NCBI GenBank assembly: GCA_944325305.1
Contig: CALUZO010000017.1
Location: forward strand, 1 to 64,000
DNA from: an uncultured Rikenellaceae bacterium
GTDB taxonomy: Bacteria > Bacteroidota > Bacteroidia > Bacteroidales > Rikenellaceae
Reading direction: 5' to 3'
Length of the DNA: 64,000 nt
A model generated the notes under the pieces. That model worked only from the letters and a program-made list of their open reading frames with translations. It was not told the DNA's origin and made no database searches. This document shows positions 53,092-62,504 of this stretch, in pieces. Made by a program: the position numbers and the translations under genes. Each line of letters opens with the position of its first letter. The first letter of the stretch is position 1.

Positions 53092-54939
53092 CTATTGAAC
53101 AGTGATTGTAAAATCATTACCGTAACATACCAATCCCCATTCCGTATTATAGAAAGTCCCGCCATTCTCCTTCTGCATGAATCTGTAAGGCATTTGCAAC
53201 AATGTCTGTTGCGAACCGTTCACCTTGTCGGCAAATGTCCATCCTTCGGTCTTGACAGCTCCGACAAACAACTTGACGGCATCATAACCCCTGTATGCAT
53301 ACGGTGTAGGCAGCGTTCCGAAAGCACTGACAAACCTTTGGTCGAAATCAGCCACCCTCGCATCTCCTCGATCGAAATGATACATCGACGGATAGCACAC
53401 ATTCAGCTTAAAAAACAATGACTTGTCAGCCTTGTCTCCAAACCGTCCCCAACCGGTTCCACCGAGAACCGTAATGCTGCCAGGCATCTGGCTACGTGCT
53501 ACAAGATTCGAATGCACAGAACTTATAGCTGCAAGTATCTGATCGGTCACCAGCTCGTTGGTACACGACACTACGATCAGATTATCTGCTTTGGGATCTA
53601 TTACGCTCTCAAACGCGCCCTGTTCCATCCTGAGGGTTGCGCCATAATCAACATGTTTGTATCCGACCGGCAATAAAGGCTTGACAAACTGTTCGAACTC
53701 AAAATCCCTGTTGATTGTGGTCACAAACACGACCTTTTTATCCGGGCCGAAGAATTTTTTCATCTTTTCATACTTTGCCTGAGGATCCGGCGACATCTGG
53801 TAGAGCACCGGGCTTTGGGTCTTCTGGAATACCGCGAGCGGCGACACCATTACAACACGGTTTTTCTGGGCGTAATCGAGGGCAGGGCGAACGTTATCCT
53901 CATAAATCGGTCCTATAATGATATCCGGAGTGCCGAATTCCCGTGAATCTACTATCCGCCGCACTTCATCGGTGGAACGAGCAGTGTTAAACAACGACAG
54001 TTTCGTAGCAATGCCTTGATTCTTAAGATCTTCCAACCCAAGCAATGCACCCTGGTAAAATTCGAGAAAATTACGACCTGCTGTCTGGTCCGTTCCTTCC
54101 AACGGCAGCAGCATGGCTATCTCGACAGTCTTAACATCCGAAAAATCCTTGACCGTAAGAGTTGTCCTGAGCACCGAATCCTCCGCCACGCGGTCTACAT
54201 GGAGTAACGAATCGGTCACCGCTTCGAAGTGTTCGGGTTCAACGCCTTTGGGTCTGACCTTGATAAGCGCACCGGCTTTCAGCCCGTCGGTCAAGTTATT
54301 CAGTTCAATGAGCGTATCTTCCGTCACCCCGAACTGACGGCTCAGTGAATAGAGAGTCTCGCCGGGCTGTACAAGATGGAATTCGTAATCTTCGGACACA
54401 CTGTTCAGGGCATCCTTATATTCCTGCATTTGATTTTCGATCTGTTCCGGCGAAGCATCCCCTACACTTTTCTTGCGTATGTTTATTTTCTGCCCTATGG
54501 AAAGGTGTGCCGGATCGAGTCCTTCGTTGTCTTCGATCAGCGTATTGACCGGAATCTCATAGCGGCGCGATATTGCAAAAAGTGTCTCCCCCTGTGTCAC
54601 GATATGCGTTTCGAACAAACGGGCCTGCTTGCGTTTGCTCATCTTGTCGAGTTCGTCATTCACAAACGGGATCTTTATTACCTGATCCTCCCGGAGCCCA
54701 TCCACAACATGCGGATTATTGGCAGTTATGGCTGATATAGGCACATCATAAAGCTTCGAAAGCGAATAAAATGTTTCGCCTTTGGCCACAGTATGGACAT
54801 AATAACTCTCTCCGTCTATGGTCACTACGCTGGCCGACCTACCGTCCGTTGCTTGTCGCGGTTGTGACTGGAAAAGCTGGGCGCTGCACACCGATACGCT
54901 CACAGCAAACACCGATAATATCGTAAGTAATCTCCTCAT
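53092..54939 (-). CDS. LysM-repeat protein with a periplasmic-binding-protein-like domain
   Basis: A 615-residue exported protein. The signal peptide ends near VCSAQ (about residue 20). Three LysM domains follow (about 45-92, 110-155, 185-232; each has a GET-Y/F-S/A-L/I-S motif), giving peptidoglycan anchorage. From about 270 to the end the sequence resembles type 1 periplasmic-binding/LpoA-like domains: EIAMLLPLEGTDQTAGRNFLEFYQGALLGLEDL, PDIIIGPIYEDNVRPALDYAQ, VLGGTGWGRFG and YAYRGYDAVKLF. The combination suggests a wall-associated ligand sensor or an activator of peptidoglycan synthases; the ligand is not predictable. Confidence 0.82.
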   Translation of the reverse strand: MRRLLTILSVFAVSVSVCSAQLFQSQPRQATDGRSASVVTIDGESYYVHTVAKGETFYSLSKLYDVPISAITANNPHVVDGLREDQVIKIPFVNDELDKMSKRKQARLFETHIVTQGETLFAISRRYEIPVNTLIEDNEGLDPAHLSIGQKINIRKKSVGDASPEQIENQMQEYKDALNSVSEDYEFHLVQPGETLYSLSRQFGVTEDTLIELNNLTDGLKAGALIKVRPKGVEPEHFEAVTDSLLHVDRVAEDSVLRTTLTVKDFSDVKTVEIAMLLPLEGTDQTAGRNFLEFYQGALLGLEDLKNQGIATKLSLFNTARSTDEVRRIVDSREFGTPDIIIGPIYEDNVRPALDYAQKNRVVMVSPLAVFQKTQSPVLYQMSPDPQAKYEKMKKFFGPDKKVVFVTTINRDFEFEQFVKPLLPVGYKHVDYGATLRMEQGAFESVIDPKADNLIVVSCTNELVTDQILAAISSVHSNLVARSQMPGSITVLGGTGWGRFGDKADKSLFFKLNVCYPSMYHFDRGDARVADFDQRFVSAFGTLPTPYAYRGYDAVKLFVGAVKTEGWTFADKVNGSQQTLLQMPYRFMQKENGGTFYNTEWGLVCYGNDFTITVQ

Positions 54940-55092
54940 TGGATAGACATATTATTTATTTTTCGACAAGAGAGGATGTCTGTTTTACGTTCCGCATAAC
55001 ATGCAAATATTAGCCGTACCGTATCTCTGAATTTCCTCATTACATTCCGCAACGACAAAGATAACGACTTTCAAACGTTTTGCGCAAGGGAT

Positions 55093-55869
55093 TTATTTCT
55101 TCAAAACACTGTCCCGGAGGCGCAATTCCGTAATTACCTTCTTAGTATATGCCGGGAAATCACCATTCATCATCCAGGAATAGTAGCTCGGTTCCTCGCG
55201 AAAGACATCACATACAGGACGTCCCTTGTGCTTACCGAAGCCGAAACATTCCACTCCATTTTCGTTGTACACTATTCGACCGGCAAAATCGACACTGTTG
55301 TCTCGCTGCGAAAATTCGGAAAGAAAATCGACATCGTTCTGCAATTCTTCATGATAACGGTCCAACTGTGCTTTTAGTACTTCGTAAGTCGCCATGGTAT
55401 CCGCTTCGGCCGAATGTGCATCCACCAATTCCTTTCCGCAATAGAATTTATATGCAGCTACAAGAGTACGCTGTTCCATCCTGTAGAAGATATTCTGCAC
55501 ATCGACAAACTTGCGTTTTTTGAGGTTGACATCCACTCCCGCTCTGAGAAACTCCTCGGCCAATACCGGGATATCGAACTTATTCGAATTGTATCCTGCC
55601 ATATCCGCACCTTCGATCCATGCTGCAAGCGATTTTGCAATCTCTTTAAATTTCGGACAATCCTTTACATCCTCGTCACTTATCCCGTGAACGGCGGTAG
55701 CTTGCGGCGGAATAGGCATTTCCGGATTTATGCGGCGTGTTTTAACCTCTTTACGACCGTCAGGATGTACCTTGACCATTGATATTTCCACAATCCGATC
55801 GACAACCGGATCGACACCCGTTGTCTCGAGATCGAGAAAAACTATAGGATTTTTAAGATTCAGTTCCAT
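55093..55869 (-). CDS. DnaQ-like 3'-5' exonuclease with DUF3820-like tail
   Basis: A 258-residue protein. The exonuclease domain (about 1-180) has the DEDDh signature: FLDLETTGVDP at the start, and the ExoIII motif AHSAEADT near residue 155. The C-terminal part contains FGKHKGRPVCDVFREEPSYYSWMM, characteristic of DUF3820-type tails on exodeoxyribonuclease X-like proteins. It could be a proofreading or repair exonuclease. It lies downstream of dnaN on the same strand, with a decayed gene between. The start at 55869 is the first ATG; the earlier in-frame codon at 55881 is a TTG. Confidence 0.85.
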   Translation of the reverse strand: MELNLKNPIVFLDLETTGVDPVVDRIVEISMVKVHPDGRKEVKTRRINPEMPIPPQATAVHGISDEDVKDCPKFKEIAKSLAAWIEGADMAGYNSNKFDIPVLAEEFLRAGVDVNLKKRKFVDVQNIFYRMEQRTLVAAYKFYCGKELVDAHSAEADTMATYEVLKAQLDRYHEELQNDVDFLSEFSQRDNSVDFAGRIVYNENGVECFGFGKHKGRPVCDVFREEPSYYSWMMNGDFPAYTKKVITELRLRDSVLKK

Positions 55870-55880
55870 TTTCACAAACA

Positions 55881-55907
55881 AACCGTCCGCAATCGACGCA
55901 GACGGTT
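55881..55907 (-). terminator. Weak hairpin ahead of the exonuclease gene
   Basis: A 7-bp stem (55881-55887 with 55901-55907) with a few additional internal pairs and TTTG after it on the minus strand. It might end read-through from dnaN and the decayed gene. Confidence 0.35.
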
Positions 55908-55910
55908 ATT

Positions 55911-56518
55911 TTAATTTTTTCGGTTTATTTTTTGCCGTACAGTCATCTGCACAGCCTCAGCGCCTTTTGATTTTTCAAACCCATAACCGTTGAGATCAGA
56001 CCTCAAAGACACCCGTGTCGATTCATAATAATTCATGCGTCGTACCTCCCCTTTCATCGCCATCAACCCCTTGTTTCCCACACCATTACAAGAGGACATT
56101 CACATCTGGTGCAAGAAAACATGAGACTGCGCATGCCTCTTCTTTCGATTCGCCCAAGAATTCCATATCTACACCGTCCAGCATCTCTTCACATGTACAT
56201 TCTATCTGACCACAGGCTGCCTTTGACAAATCATGCAACATGACAATATCGCTTTTGTGTCCGAGAATCTCGCCGGAATGACATTCTGCAAGCTGTCTGC
56301 AAATGCTGCGTTGACATCTTTCGCCATCGAATCGACAGCATCAGCAGTCTCGTCTGTCACGGCATGCCATACCCGTCAAAAAAACACTCTGTCATCCCGT
56401 TGTTTCCATTCATGTTCACTTCAGCGCCCATCTCGGCCGTCTCCCTCACGCACCTCCCGCAAGACGCAAGACAAAGCACAGACACCATAAACAGAGCAAT
56501 ATACGGAATATGTCTAAT
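55911..56518 (-). pseudogene. Decayed lipoprotein gene between dnaN and the exonuclease
   Basis: No intact gene covers this region, but three overlapping minus-strand frames read like pieces of one protein. Frame A begins at an ATT at 56518 (in place of ATG), followed by a typical signal peptide RHIPYIALF...VLCLASC with lipobox LASC, and stays open to 56360. Frame B (56375-56205) continues with TADAVDSMAKDVNAAFADSL. Frame C (56340-56089) reads SGEILGHKSDIVMLHDLSK and later GESKEEACAVSC. The tail returns to frame B (56099-55911), ending ESTRVSLRSDLNGYGF and a basic stretch. A mutated start and several frameshifts indicate an inactivated gene. Function unknown. Confidence 0.5.
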
Positions 56519-56535
56519 GGGGCAGTTCGCGAATT

Positions 56536-57663
56536 CTAAGCGTTTATCATCATCGGCATGAGCAACATGAGAACCTCGCTGGTCTGCTTGTCGTCGTAAA
56601 TCGGTTTGTAAACCCCCGCACGGGTCGAATCGGCCAACTCTATAAGTATGCTCGGAGTTTCGAGGTTACCGAGTATCTCGATAAGAAAAGTAGACTTGAA
56701 GCCTATCGTCAAAGGAGCGCCGTCATAATTACATGAAAGCGTTTCGTGAGCCGAAACCGAAAAATCGAGATCCTGAGCAGTGAGTGTGATTTGATTGTCC
56801 GATATGTCGAATTTTATAAGGTTGGTGGACTGGTTCGAACACACAGCAACGCGCTTTACGCCGTTGAGCAGTTCCACCCTGTCCACTATTACCTTATTGG
56901 GATTCGCCGTGGGTATAACAGCATTGTAATTCGGGTAATTTCCCTCTATCTGACGGCAGATGAGCGTAGCATTTGTGAGTGCGAACACCACATTCTTGGC
57001 ATCGAATCTAACCTTAATATTACTATCCTCTTTGGGGAGGACATTACGTAGCAGATTGACCGGTTTTTTAGGCAATATGAAAGACGCCTCGTCCTTCACG
57101 TCGGAGGTCCCGGAAGCCACCCTGACAAGTTTATGAGCATCCGTGGCGACAAAAGTAGTCTTCCCGGGCTGCATGTCGACATATACACCGTTCATAACCG
57201 GACGAAGTTCATCGTCGGCGGTTGCGAAAACGGTCTTGTTGATACCGTTGAGCAGCGTATCGGGATCGAACTCGAGTTCACGCGAATCGGCACTCATTTC
57301 CGGCAATAAAGGGTAACTCATCCCTGAGGTTCCGGGAATATTGAGCGATCCGCTCTTCCAACTCACGGTTATTTCCCAAGTCGATTCATTTGCCTCGATA
57401 GTAAGCGGCTGTTCTGAGAATTCTTTCAGCAAGTCGAGCATCAATTTGACCGGAGCTGCTATCATACCCTCTGTCTCGATATTTTCGACCGGAATCACAG
57501 CCGTAAGAGTGGTCTCAAGATCCGATGCGGTTACCTTCAGTCTGCCTTCTTTGGCCTCCAAAAGAAAATAATCGAGGATGGGGAGAGTATTTTTACTGCT
57601 GACCACCTTCCCGGTCGTCTGAAGTACCGACAATAAAGCTGAACTCGAAATAACAAACTTCAT
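56536..57663 (-). CDS. dnaN: DNA polymerase III beta subunit (sliding clamp)
   Basis: A 375-residue ring-forming processivity clamp with three tandem DNA-clamp domains (about 1-120, 130-245, 250-375). Recognisable motifs include ISSSALLSVLQTTGKVVSSKNTLPIL at the start, DGVYVDMQ-like PVMNGVYVDMQ in domain 2 and the C-terminal hydrophobic cleft end MLLMPMMI. It is normal length and is not next to dnaA, as is common in Bacteroidota. The gene follows the nucleoside phosphorylase after 83 nt. Confidence 0.96.
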   Translation of the reverse strand: MKFVISSSALLSVLQTTGKVVSSKNTLPILDYFLLEAKEGRLKVTASDLETTLTAVIPVENIETEGMIAAPVKLMLDLLKEFSEQPLTIEANESTWEITVSWKSGSLNIPGTSGMSYPLLPEMSADSRELEFDPDTLLNGINKTVFATADDELRPVMNGVYVDMQPGKTTFVATDAHKLVRVASGTSDVKDEASFILPKKPVNLLRNVLPKEDSNIKVRFDAKNVVFALTNATLICRQIEGNYPNYNAVIPTANPNKVIVDRVELLNGVKRVAVCSNQSTNLIKFDISDNQITLTAQDLDFSVSAHETLSCNYDGAPLTIGFKSTFLIEILGNLETPSILIELADSTRAGVYKPIYDDKQTSEVLMLLMPMMINA

Positions 57664-57746
57664 ATATTTAGTTTTTAGATGTTTACATAAAAAGCATATC
57701 CATACGGAACGACAACAACTACATGGATTACTGTCAAAGATAGTGA

Positions 57747-58628
57747 TTAATCGCGAACAGCAGCCAACTTATCAAGCGACATTGTTATCATTTTATCAAC
57801 AAAAGGCTTATAATCCGTATTCATGCCTTTATCGACACGTTGTGCTATGATAGCACAGATAGTAGCGGCACGGTGCCCCATCAGACGGGAGAGACCGGCG
57901 AGAGCCGAACTTTCCATCTCGAAATTAGTGATCTTACGTCCGTTATACACGAATGACTCTATCTTTGAATTAAGATCCGGGTCGGCAGGCTCCAAACGCA
58001 CCCATCGCCCCTGCGGACCGTAAAACCCAGGTGCCGAGACAGTAATGCCATCTATTGTCGAATCGGCGAATAGCTTTCGCAGATCCTCGTCGGCATTGAC
58101 AAAATAGGGTTTTGTCAACAGCCTGCCCCATTGCGTATGCTCCATAAATGCCTGTTCCATTGCAAGATCGCATACCTCATCTCGACCTTTGTAGAAATTC
58201 AGCAGTCCGTCGAAACCTACGGAGGTCCTGGCAAAAACCAAATCCCCAATCTTTACATCCGGCTGCAAAGCGCCTGAAGTTCCCAAACGCAAAAGAGTAA
58301 GAGTGGTCTTCTGCTTTTTTTCAGTTCTGGTTTCAAAATCCACATTGAAAAGAGCATCAAGCTCGGTCACCACTATATCTATATTATCAGTTCCGATGCC
58401 TGTCGATAAGACAGTGATTCTCTTACCGTTATAGATGCCTGTTGTCGAGACGAATTCACGATTGGCCGAGCGCGATTCTATGACATCGAAATAGGATGCC
58501 ACCACATCCACGCGCCCAGGATCACCCACCAAAACAACTGTTTCAGCCACCTGCCCCGGCAGCAGGTGCAGATGAAAAACCGAGCCATCGCCATTGATGA
58601 CGAGCTCCGATGGCGGTATCTTTCTCAT
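57747..58628 (-). CDS. Nucleoside phosphorylase (PNP/UDP family)
   Basis: A 293-residue enzyme of the PNP_UDP_1 family. The phosphate-binding start VVLVGDPGRVDVVASYF, the segment LLRLGTSGALQ and the base/ribose-binding NFEMESSALAGL are present. It cleaves a nucleoside with phosphate; the NFEMES motif and length fit uridine phosphorylase-like enzymes, but the substrate is not certain. Start at 58628 is the first ATG (the codon at 58634 is a TTG). Divergent from glmM. Confidence 0.9.
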   Translation of the reverse strand: MRKIPPSELVINGDGSVFHLHLLPGQVAETVVLVGDPGRVDVVASYFDVIESRSANREFVSTTGIYNGKRITVLSTGIGTDNIDIVVTELDALFNVDFETRTEKKQKTTLTLLRLGTSGALQPDVKIGDLVFARTSVGFDGLLNFYKGRDEVCDLAMEQAFMEHTQWGRLLTKPYFVNADEDLRKLFADSTIDGITVSAPGFYGPQGRWVRLEPADPDLNSKIESFVYNGRKITNFEMESSALAGLSRLMGHRAATICAIIAQRVDKGMNTDYKPFVDKMITMSLDKLAAVRD

Positions 58629-58710
58629 AACCAATATTTTTATTTTTTAACTTTGAATATTACCATAAAAGTAGCTACTTTGCACAATAATTTCAGCAAA
58701 ATTCAATAAA

Positions 58711-60093
58711 ATGACACTAATAAAATCCATTTCCGGCATCCGCGGCACCATAGGCGGCAACGAAGGGGAGAACCTCACCCCACCCGACATACTCAGATTC
58801 ACATCGGCATACGCCGCATGGCTCCATAACCAAAACAACGGCAAACACATAAAAGTAGTCATAGGACGTGATGCCCGCATCTCGGGAGAAATGGCGAACA
58901 GCATCATAGAAGGTACCCTACTGGGATGTGGCGTCGATGTAATCAATGTCGGACTATGCACCACTCCAGGCGTAGAAATGGCTGTAACGCATTACGGTGC
59001 AGATGGCGGCATCATCATAACAGCAAGCCATAATCCACGACAATGGAACGCATTGAAAATGCTCGACGACAAAGGCGAATTCCTTAACGCCGAGGCTGGA
59101 AAAGAAGTACTGAAAATGGCCTCCACGACCGACATGAAATATCCGGACATAAACGGCATTGGGAAAGTATTACTAAGGGAAACATTTGATGATCACCATA
59201 TAAACGCCGTATTATCTTTACCGTTAGTTGATGTAAACGCAATTAAGAATCGGAAATTCAAAGTAGTAGTCGATGCAGTAAATTCGGTAGGAGGGATAGT
59301 AATTCCAAAGCTGCTATCTAAACTTGGAATTGAAGTAATACGCCTTAACTGCCAGGCTAACGGCGAATTCGCACATAACCCTGAACCGCTTCCGGAAAAC
59401 CTCACCGAAATATCTGCTGCGGTAGTGGCAGAACGCGCCGACCTGGGTATCGTGGTCGATCCGGACGTAGATCGACTCGCGTTCGTAAGCGAAGACGGTT
59501 CCATGTTCGGAGAAGAGTACACTCTCGTTGCGGTTGCCGATTACGTTCTATCCCATACGCCCGGCAATACCGTCTCGAATCTCAGTTCGACACGCGCCTT
59601 ACGCGACATCACACAACAGCACGGATGTTCGTATGCCGCAGCAGCTGTGGGCGAAGTGAACGTGGTGGCTAAAATGAAAGAAACCGGAGCCGTAATAGGT
59701 GGCGAAGGCAATGGCGGAGTCATCTACCCGGCTCTTCATTACGGCCGCGACGCACTTGTAGGCACTGCACTATTCCTTACGCATCTTGCAAAAACAGGGA
59801 AAAGCATGACAGCCTTACGGGCTACCTACCCCGAATATTATATTTCCAAAAACAAGATCGAACTCACTCCAGACATCGACGTCGATGAGGTGCTATCAAA
59901 AATAAAATCAAAATACGCTCACGAAAACGTGAACGACATAGACGGAGTGAAGATTGACTTTGCTGACAGTTGGGTGCACCTGCGGAAATCGAATACAGAA
60001 CCCATAATCCGTATATACAGCGAAAATCGGAACAAACCTTTGGCCGACGCTCTGGCTGAAAAAATAATAGATGAAATAAGGGCCTTGATTTAG
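58711..60093 (+). CDS. glmM: Phosphoglucosamine mutase
   Basis: A 460-residue alpha-D-phosphohexomutase that converts glucosamine-6-phosphate to glucosamine-1-phosphate for peptidoglycan and LPS precursors. Conserved motifs: GIRGTIGG, catalytic serine loop TASHNPRQWNALK, metal-binding loop DPDVDRLAF (about 250), sugar-binding GEGNGGVIYP and the phosphate-binding RKSNTEPIIRIYSE. The order fits the family; the 460-residue size is typical of Bacteroidota/archaeal type. Its promoter region has TACTTTG about 40 nt upstream. A very long hairpin follows the stop. Confidence 0.94.
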   Translation: MTLIKSISGIRGTIGGNEGENLTPPDILRFTSAYAAWLHNQNNGKHIKVVIGRDARISGEMANSIIEGTLLGCGVDVINVGLCTTPGVEMAVTHYGADGGIIITASHNPRQWNALKMLDDKGEFLNAEAGKEVLKMASTTDMKYPDINGIGKVLLRETFDDHHINAVLSLPLVDVNAIKNRKFKVVVDAVNSVGGIVIPKLLSKLGIEVIRLNCQANGEFAHNPEPLPENLTEISAAVVAERADLGIVVDPDVDRLAFVSEDGSMFGEEYTLVAVADYVLSHTPGNTVSNLSSTRALRDITQQHGCSYAAAAVGEVNVVAKMKETGAVIGGEGNGGVIYPALHYGRDALVGTALFLTHLAKTGKSMTALRATYPEYYISKNKIELTPDIDVDEVLSKIKSKYAHENVNDIDGVKIDFADSWVHLRKSNTEPIIRIYSENRNKPLADALAEKIIDEIRALI

Positions 60094-60117
60094 AACCCTA
60101 ATTGCTATTATACGGTC

Positions 60118-60181
60118 AGACTCCGGAACTACAAACCCTCCCGAGAGATTTTCTTCGGGAGGGTTTGTAGTTCCGGAGTCT
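60118..60181. terminator. 27-bp hairpin after glmM
   Basis: A perfect 27-bp inverted repeat (60118-60144 with 60155-60181) with a 10-nt loop, the longest in the window. It is followed 10 nt later by a GC-only stem (60191-60210). Confidence 0.85.
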
Positions 60182-60355
60182 ATTCGATACCGGGGGGAAG
60201 GCCCCCCCCGCACAATGCAATACTTCATCGCAATCAGGCCGATGTCACACCGTTCACTCACGGGACATCATCCGGCGCATGCTCCGGATTCACAGCCATA
60301 TTCACATCCGGCCACGACAAGACTATCCTCCTAACCGATTCGACACACATCGCGG

Positions 60356-61696
60356 CTAAACCACCTCGCAAATTACCTTCAACACATTCGTGGTAGTGTC
60401 GGTTACGCGATATGAATTGTCGATGCGGCGACCGACAACCCACACGATATGTCCGCCGCTCAATAGAACAAACTGGCATCTCTTTTCCGGGAGAGGAACC
60501 TTTTCGTCGACAAGATAATCACTGATCTTTTTCGTACCATTCATACCGAACGGCGTAAAAGAATCTCCCTCCTGCCAACGCCTGACCTCAAGCGGAAACT
60601 CGAGTTTGTCTGCATCAAACAGAGCAACATTTTTAGGTTGCACAAGCGTATCGACATCATCCACCTCCAACTTGTGGAACATAAGGATAAGATTCCCTGC
60701 ATAGACTTTATCCGTCGTGCATTCGACCTGCACAGAGCACGGATCGTCCTCTTCGATGCATGCCACGATAATTTTCCCGCGATCGGTATAGGCCATGTAA
60801 TCGCGGGCGTAAAATCTTTTGCCCGAAATTCCGTCTCTGAGAGTATTCATCAGCGAATCAACGACATCGCCCTTGAACCCATACTTGCCGAGAAGTTCGT
60901 AAACCACAAAATTGAGAGGAAATCCGCTGTCTATTTTAGACGGATCAATGACAATCAATCCCTCTTCCCGGGTTTCGACTTCCGAACGGATACGCTCTAT
61001 CGCATGCAAAATGAACAACTGGGTATCCGTCAGTCTTTTGACATTACCTACCATCACGCGAATGAAGTTCGGAGATATCTCCTTAATGCGCGGTATCAGT
61101 CCGAGACGTATCTTGTTGCGCAGATATTTCGTCGATTTGTTCGACGAGTCCTCACGGTATGGAATTTCTTTGGCCATTGCATAATCCAGAATCTCCTTGC
61201 GCGAAGCGAAAAGCAATGGGCGAACAATCTTTCCGTTTACCATGCTGATACCTGTCAATCCTCTTAAGCCCGTCCCACGCAACATGTTAATAAAAAAAGT
61301 TTCTATCGAATCGTCGGCATGATGGGCGATCGCTATCAGATCGTAGCCCTCTTTTTCGCACAGTTCCCGAAACCAGTCGTAACGCAGCCGCCTGGCAGCT
61401 ATCTGAACCGATTCCCCGGTACGCTCCATCTCCCCGACGGTGTCGAACCGCACATTATAAAATGGCAAGCCATAACGCGCGGCCTCTTTTGCGACCAGCA
61501 CCTCGTCCTCGTCGGACTCTTCGCCGCGAAGCTGAAAATTGCAGTGGGCCACTCCGGCATTGTATCCGCACTCACTGAACAGCGACATCATAACCATCGA
61601 ATCGACGCCTCCGCTGACAGCGAGCAATATACGTTGCGATCTGCTGAAGAGCGAATGCGACTTTACATAATCCTCAAACCGATCTATAAGTTCCAT
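60356..61696 (-). CDS. tilS: tRNA(Ile)-lysidine synthetase
   Basis: A 446-residue enzyme that attaches lysine to C34 of tRNA-Ile(CAU), changing its codon specificity. PP-loop LAVSGGVDSMVMMSLF (27-42) and the HCNFQLRG and IAHHADDSIETF motifs identify the N-terminal ATP-pyrophosphatase domain. The C-terminal domain carries VRRWQEGDSFTPFGMNGTKKISDYLVDEKVP, the conserved TilS-C region. It forms a minus-strand operon with a glycosyltransferase and murB upstream. Confidence 0.95.
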   Translation of the reverse strand: MELIDRFEDYVKSHSLFSRSQRILLAVSGGVDSMVMMSLFSECGYNAGVAHCNFQLRGEESDEDEVLVAKEAARYGLPFYNVRFDTVGEMERTGESVQIAARRLRYDWFRELCEKEGYDLIAIAHHADDSIETFFINMLRGTGLRGLTGISMVNGKIVRPLLFASRKEILDYAMAKEIPYREDSSNKSTKYLRNKIRLGLIPRIKEISPNFIRVMVGNVKRLTDTQLFILHAIERIRSEVETREEGLIVIDPSKIDSGFPLNFVVYELLGKYGFKGDVVDSLMNTLRDGISGKRFYARDYMAYTDRGKIIVACIEEDDPCSVQVECTTDKVYAGNLILMFHKLEVDDVDTLVQPKNVALFDADKLEFPLEVRRWQEGDSFTPFGMNGTKKISDYLVDEKVPLPEKRCQFVLLSGGHIVWVVGRRIDNSYRVTDTTTNVLKVICEVV

Positions 61697-61717
61697 ACCA
61701 CGCTTGTTTATTTTAAA

Positions 61718-62503
61718 CTATTTGTAAAACATTCTCACTGCATTCACCCCAATATCCATGCCCTCATTCGCCACGAGGCGTCCTCCTTCGATATTTTTTA
61801 TCGACAATGCCTTATTGCGCCAGTTCATGGCCAGCCACCGGTCCGTATCGCATGCCACACCATCTCCTTTTTCGTTGGCTATGGCACTGATATATTTTTT
61901 GTTTTTGCATCTTATTCTCTTGACACCGCCTGCCCTTACCCTATTACGAAGATCGGTATCCTGATATGACGAAACCTCGAATTTTTCGTCATATCCACCA
62001 AATTTCATAAAATTCTTCTTGCTTAAGACAAGCCTGCCGAAAGTCCCGTCAAGATAAATACCGGTCCACATATGCAGAATCACTTTATCCGGACCATAAA
62101 TACGCATTTTACGACTGACGTAATCACCACCTTCGGGACCGGTAAAATTATCTGCATCGAGATTAACCACTATCTCGCCACCAGCAAACTTGTGGGCGGT
62201 ATTCTTGGCGACCGACATATGCCACTGCGGCATTTCGTCGGAGTAATAGTACTTCAGGTAACCAGACTTCAACTCCTCGACGAAATTATCCCGTATCCAT
62301 TCTTGCAGACCGTCGGTACTTGCAAAATCGACAAGGACAAATTCGACCCTGTCTTTTTGTCCGATATTGTCTTTGAGATTTTTCGGCAAAGTCTCCTTCA
62401 GTTGCCACAGTCTGTTGCGGCAGGTGATGCAAAACGATACGGTTGGCTTTTTCTTAAAAAGATTGAGCGGCCTTTTCCACAAAAAATTAAATACGCTGTT
62501 CAT
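61718..62503 (-). CDS. GT-A family glycosyltransferase
   Basis: A 261-residue protein with a GT-A glycosyltransferase fold: VSFCITCRNRLWQLKETLPKN near the start, VDFASTDGLQEWI, a DADN motif for metal/nucleotide (GEIVVNLDADNFTG near residue 118) and YDEKFEVSSYQDTDLRNRV as the acceptor-side Asp region. It resembles the galactosyltransferase C-terminal/rSAM-associated type of GT2 enzymes. No membrane helix or signal. It starts one base after the murB stop and is followed by tilS; its own acceptor cannot be inferred. Confidence 0.78.
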   Translation of the reverse strand: MNSVFNFLWKRPLNLFKKKPTVSFCITCRNRLWQLKETLPKNLKDNIGQKDRVEFVLVDFASTDGLQEWIRDNFVEELKSGYLKYYYSDEMPQWHMSVAKNTAHKFAGGEIVVNLDADNFTGPEGGDYVSRKMRIYGPDKVILHMWTGIYLDGTFGRLVLSKKNFMKFGGYDEKFEVSSYQDTDLRNRVRAGGVKRIRCKNKKYISAIANEKGDGVACDTDRWLAMNWRNKALSIKNIEGGRLVANEGMDIGVNAVRMFYK

Positions 62504-62504
62504 C

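Noticed and set aside
60191..60210. GC-only hairpin CCGGGGGG-AAGG-CCCCCC after the glmM terminator
   Set aside because: No T run and adjacent to a much stronger terminator; may be a local low-complexity feature or sequencing-prone spot.
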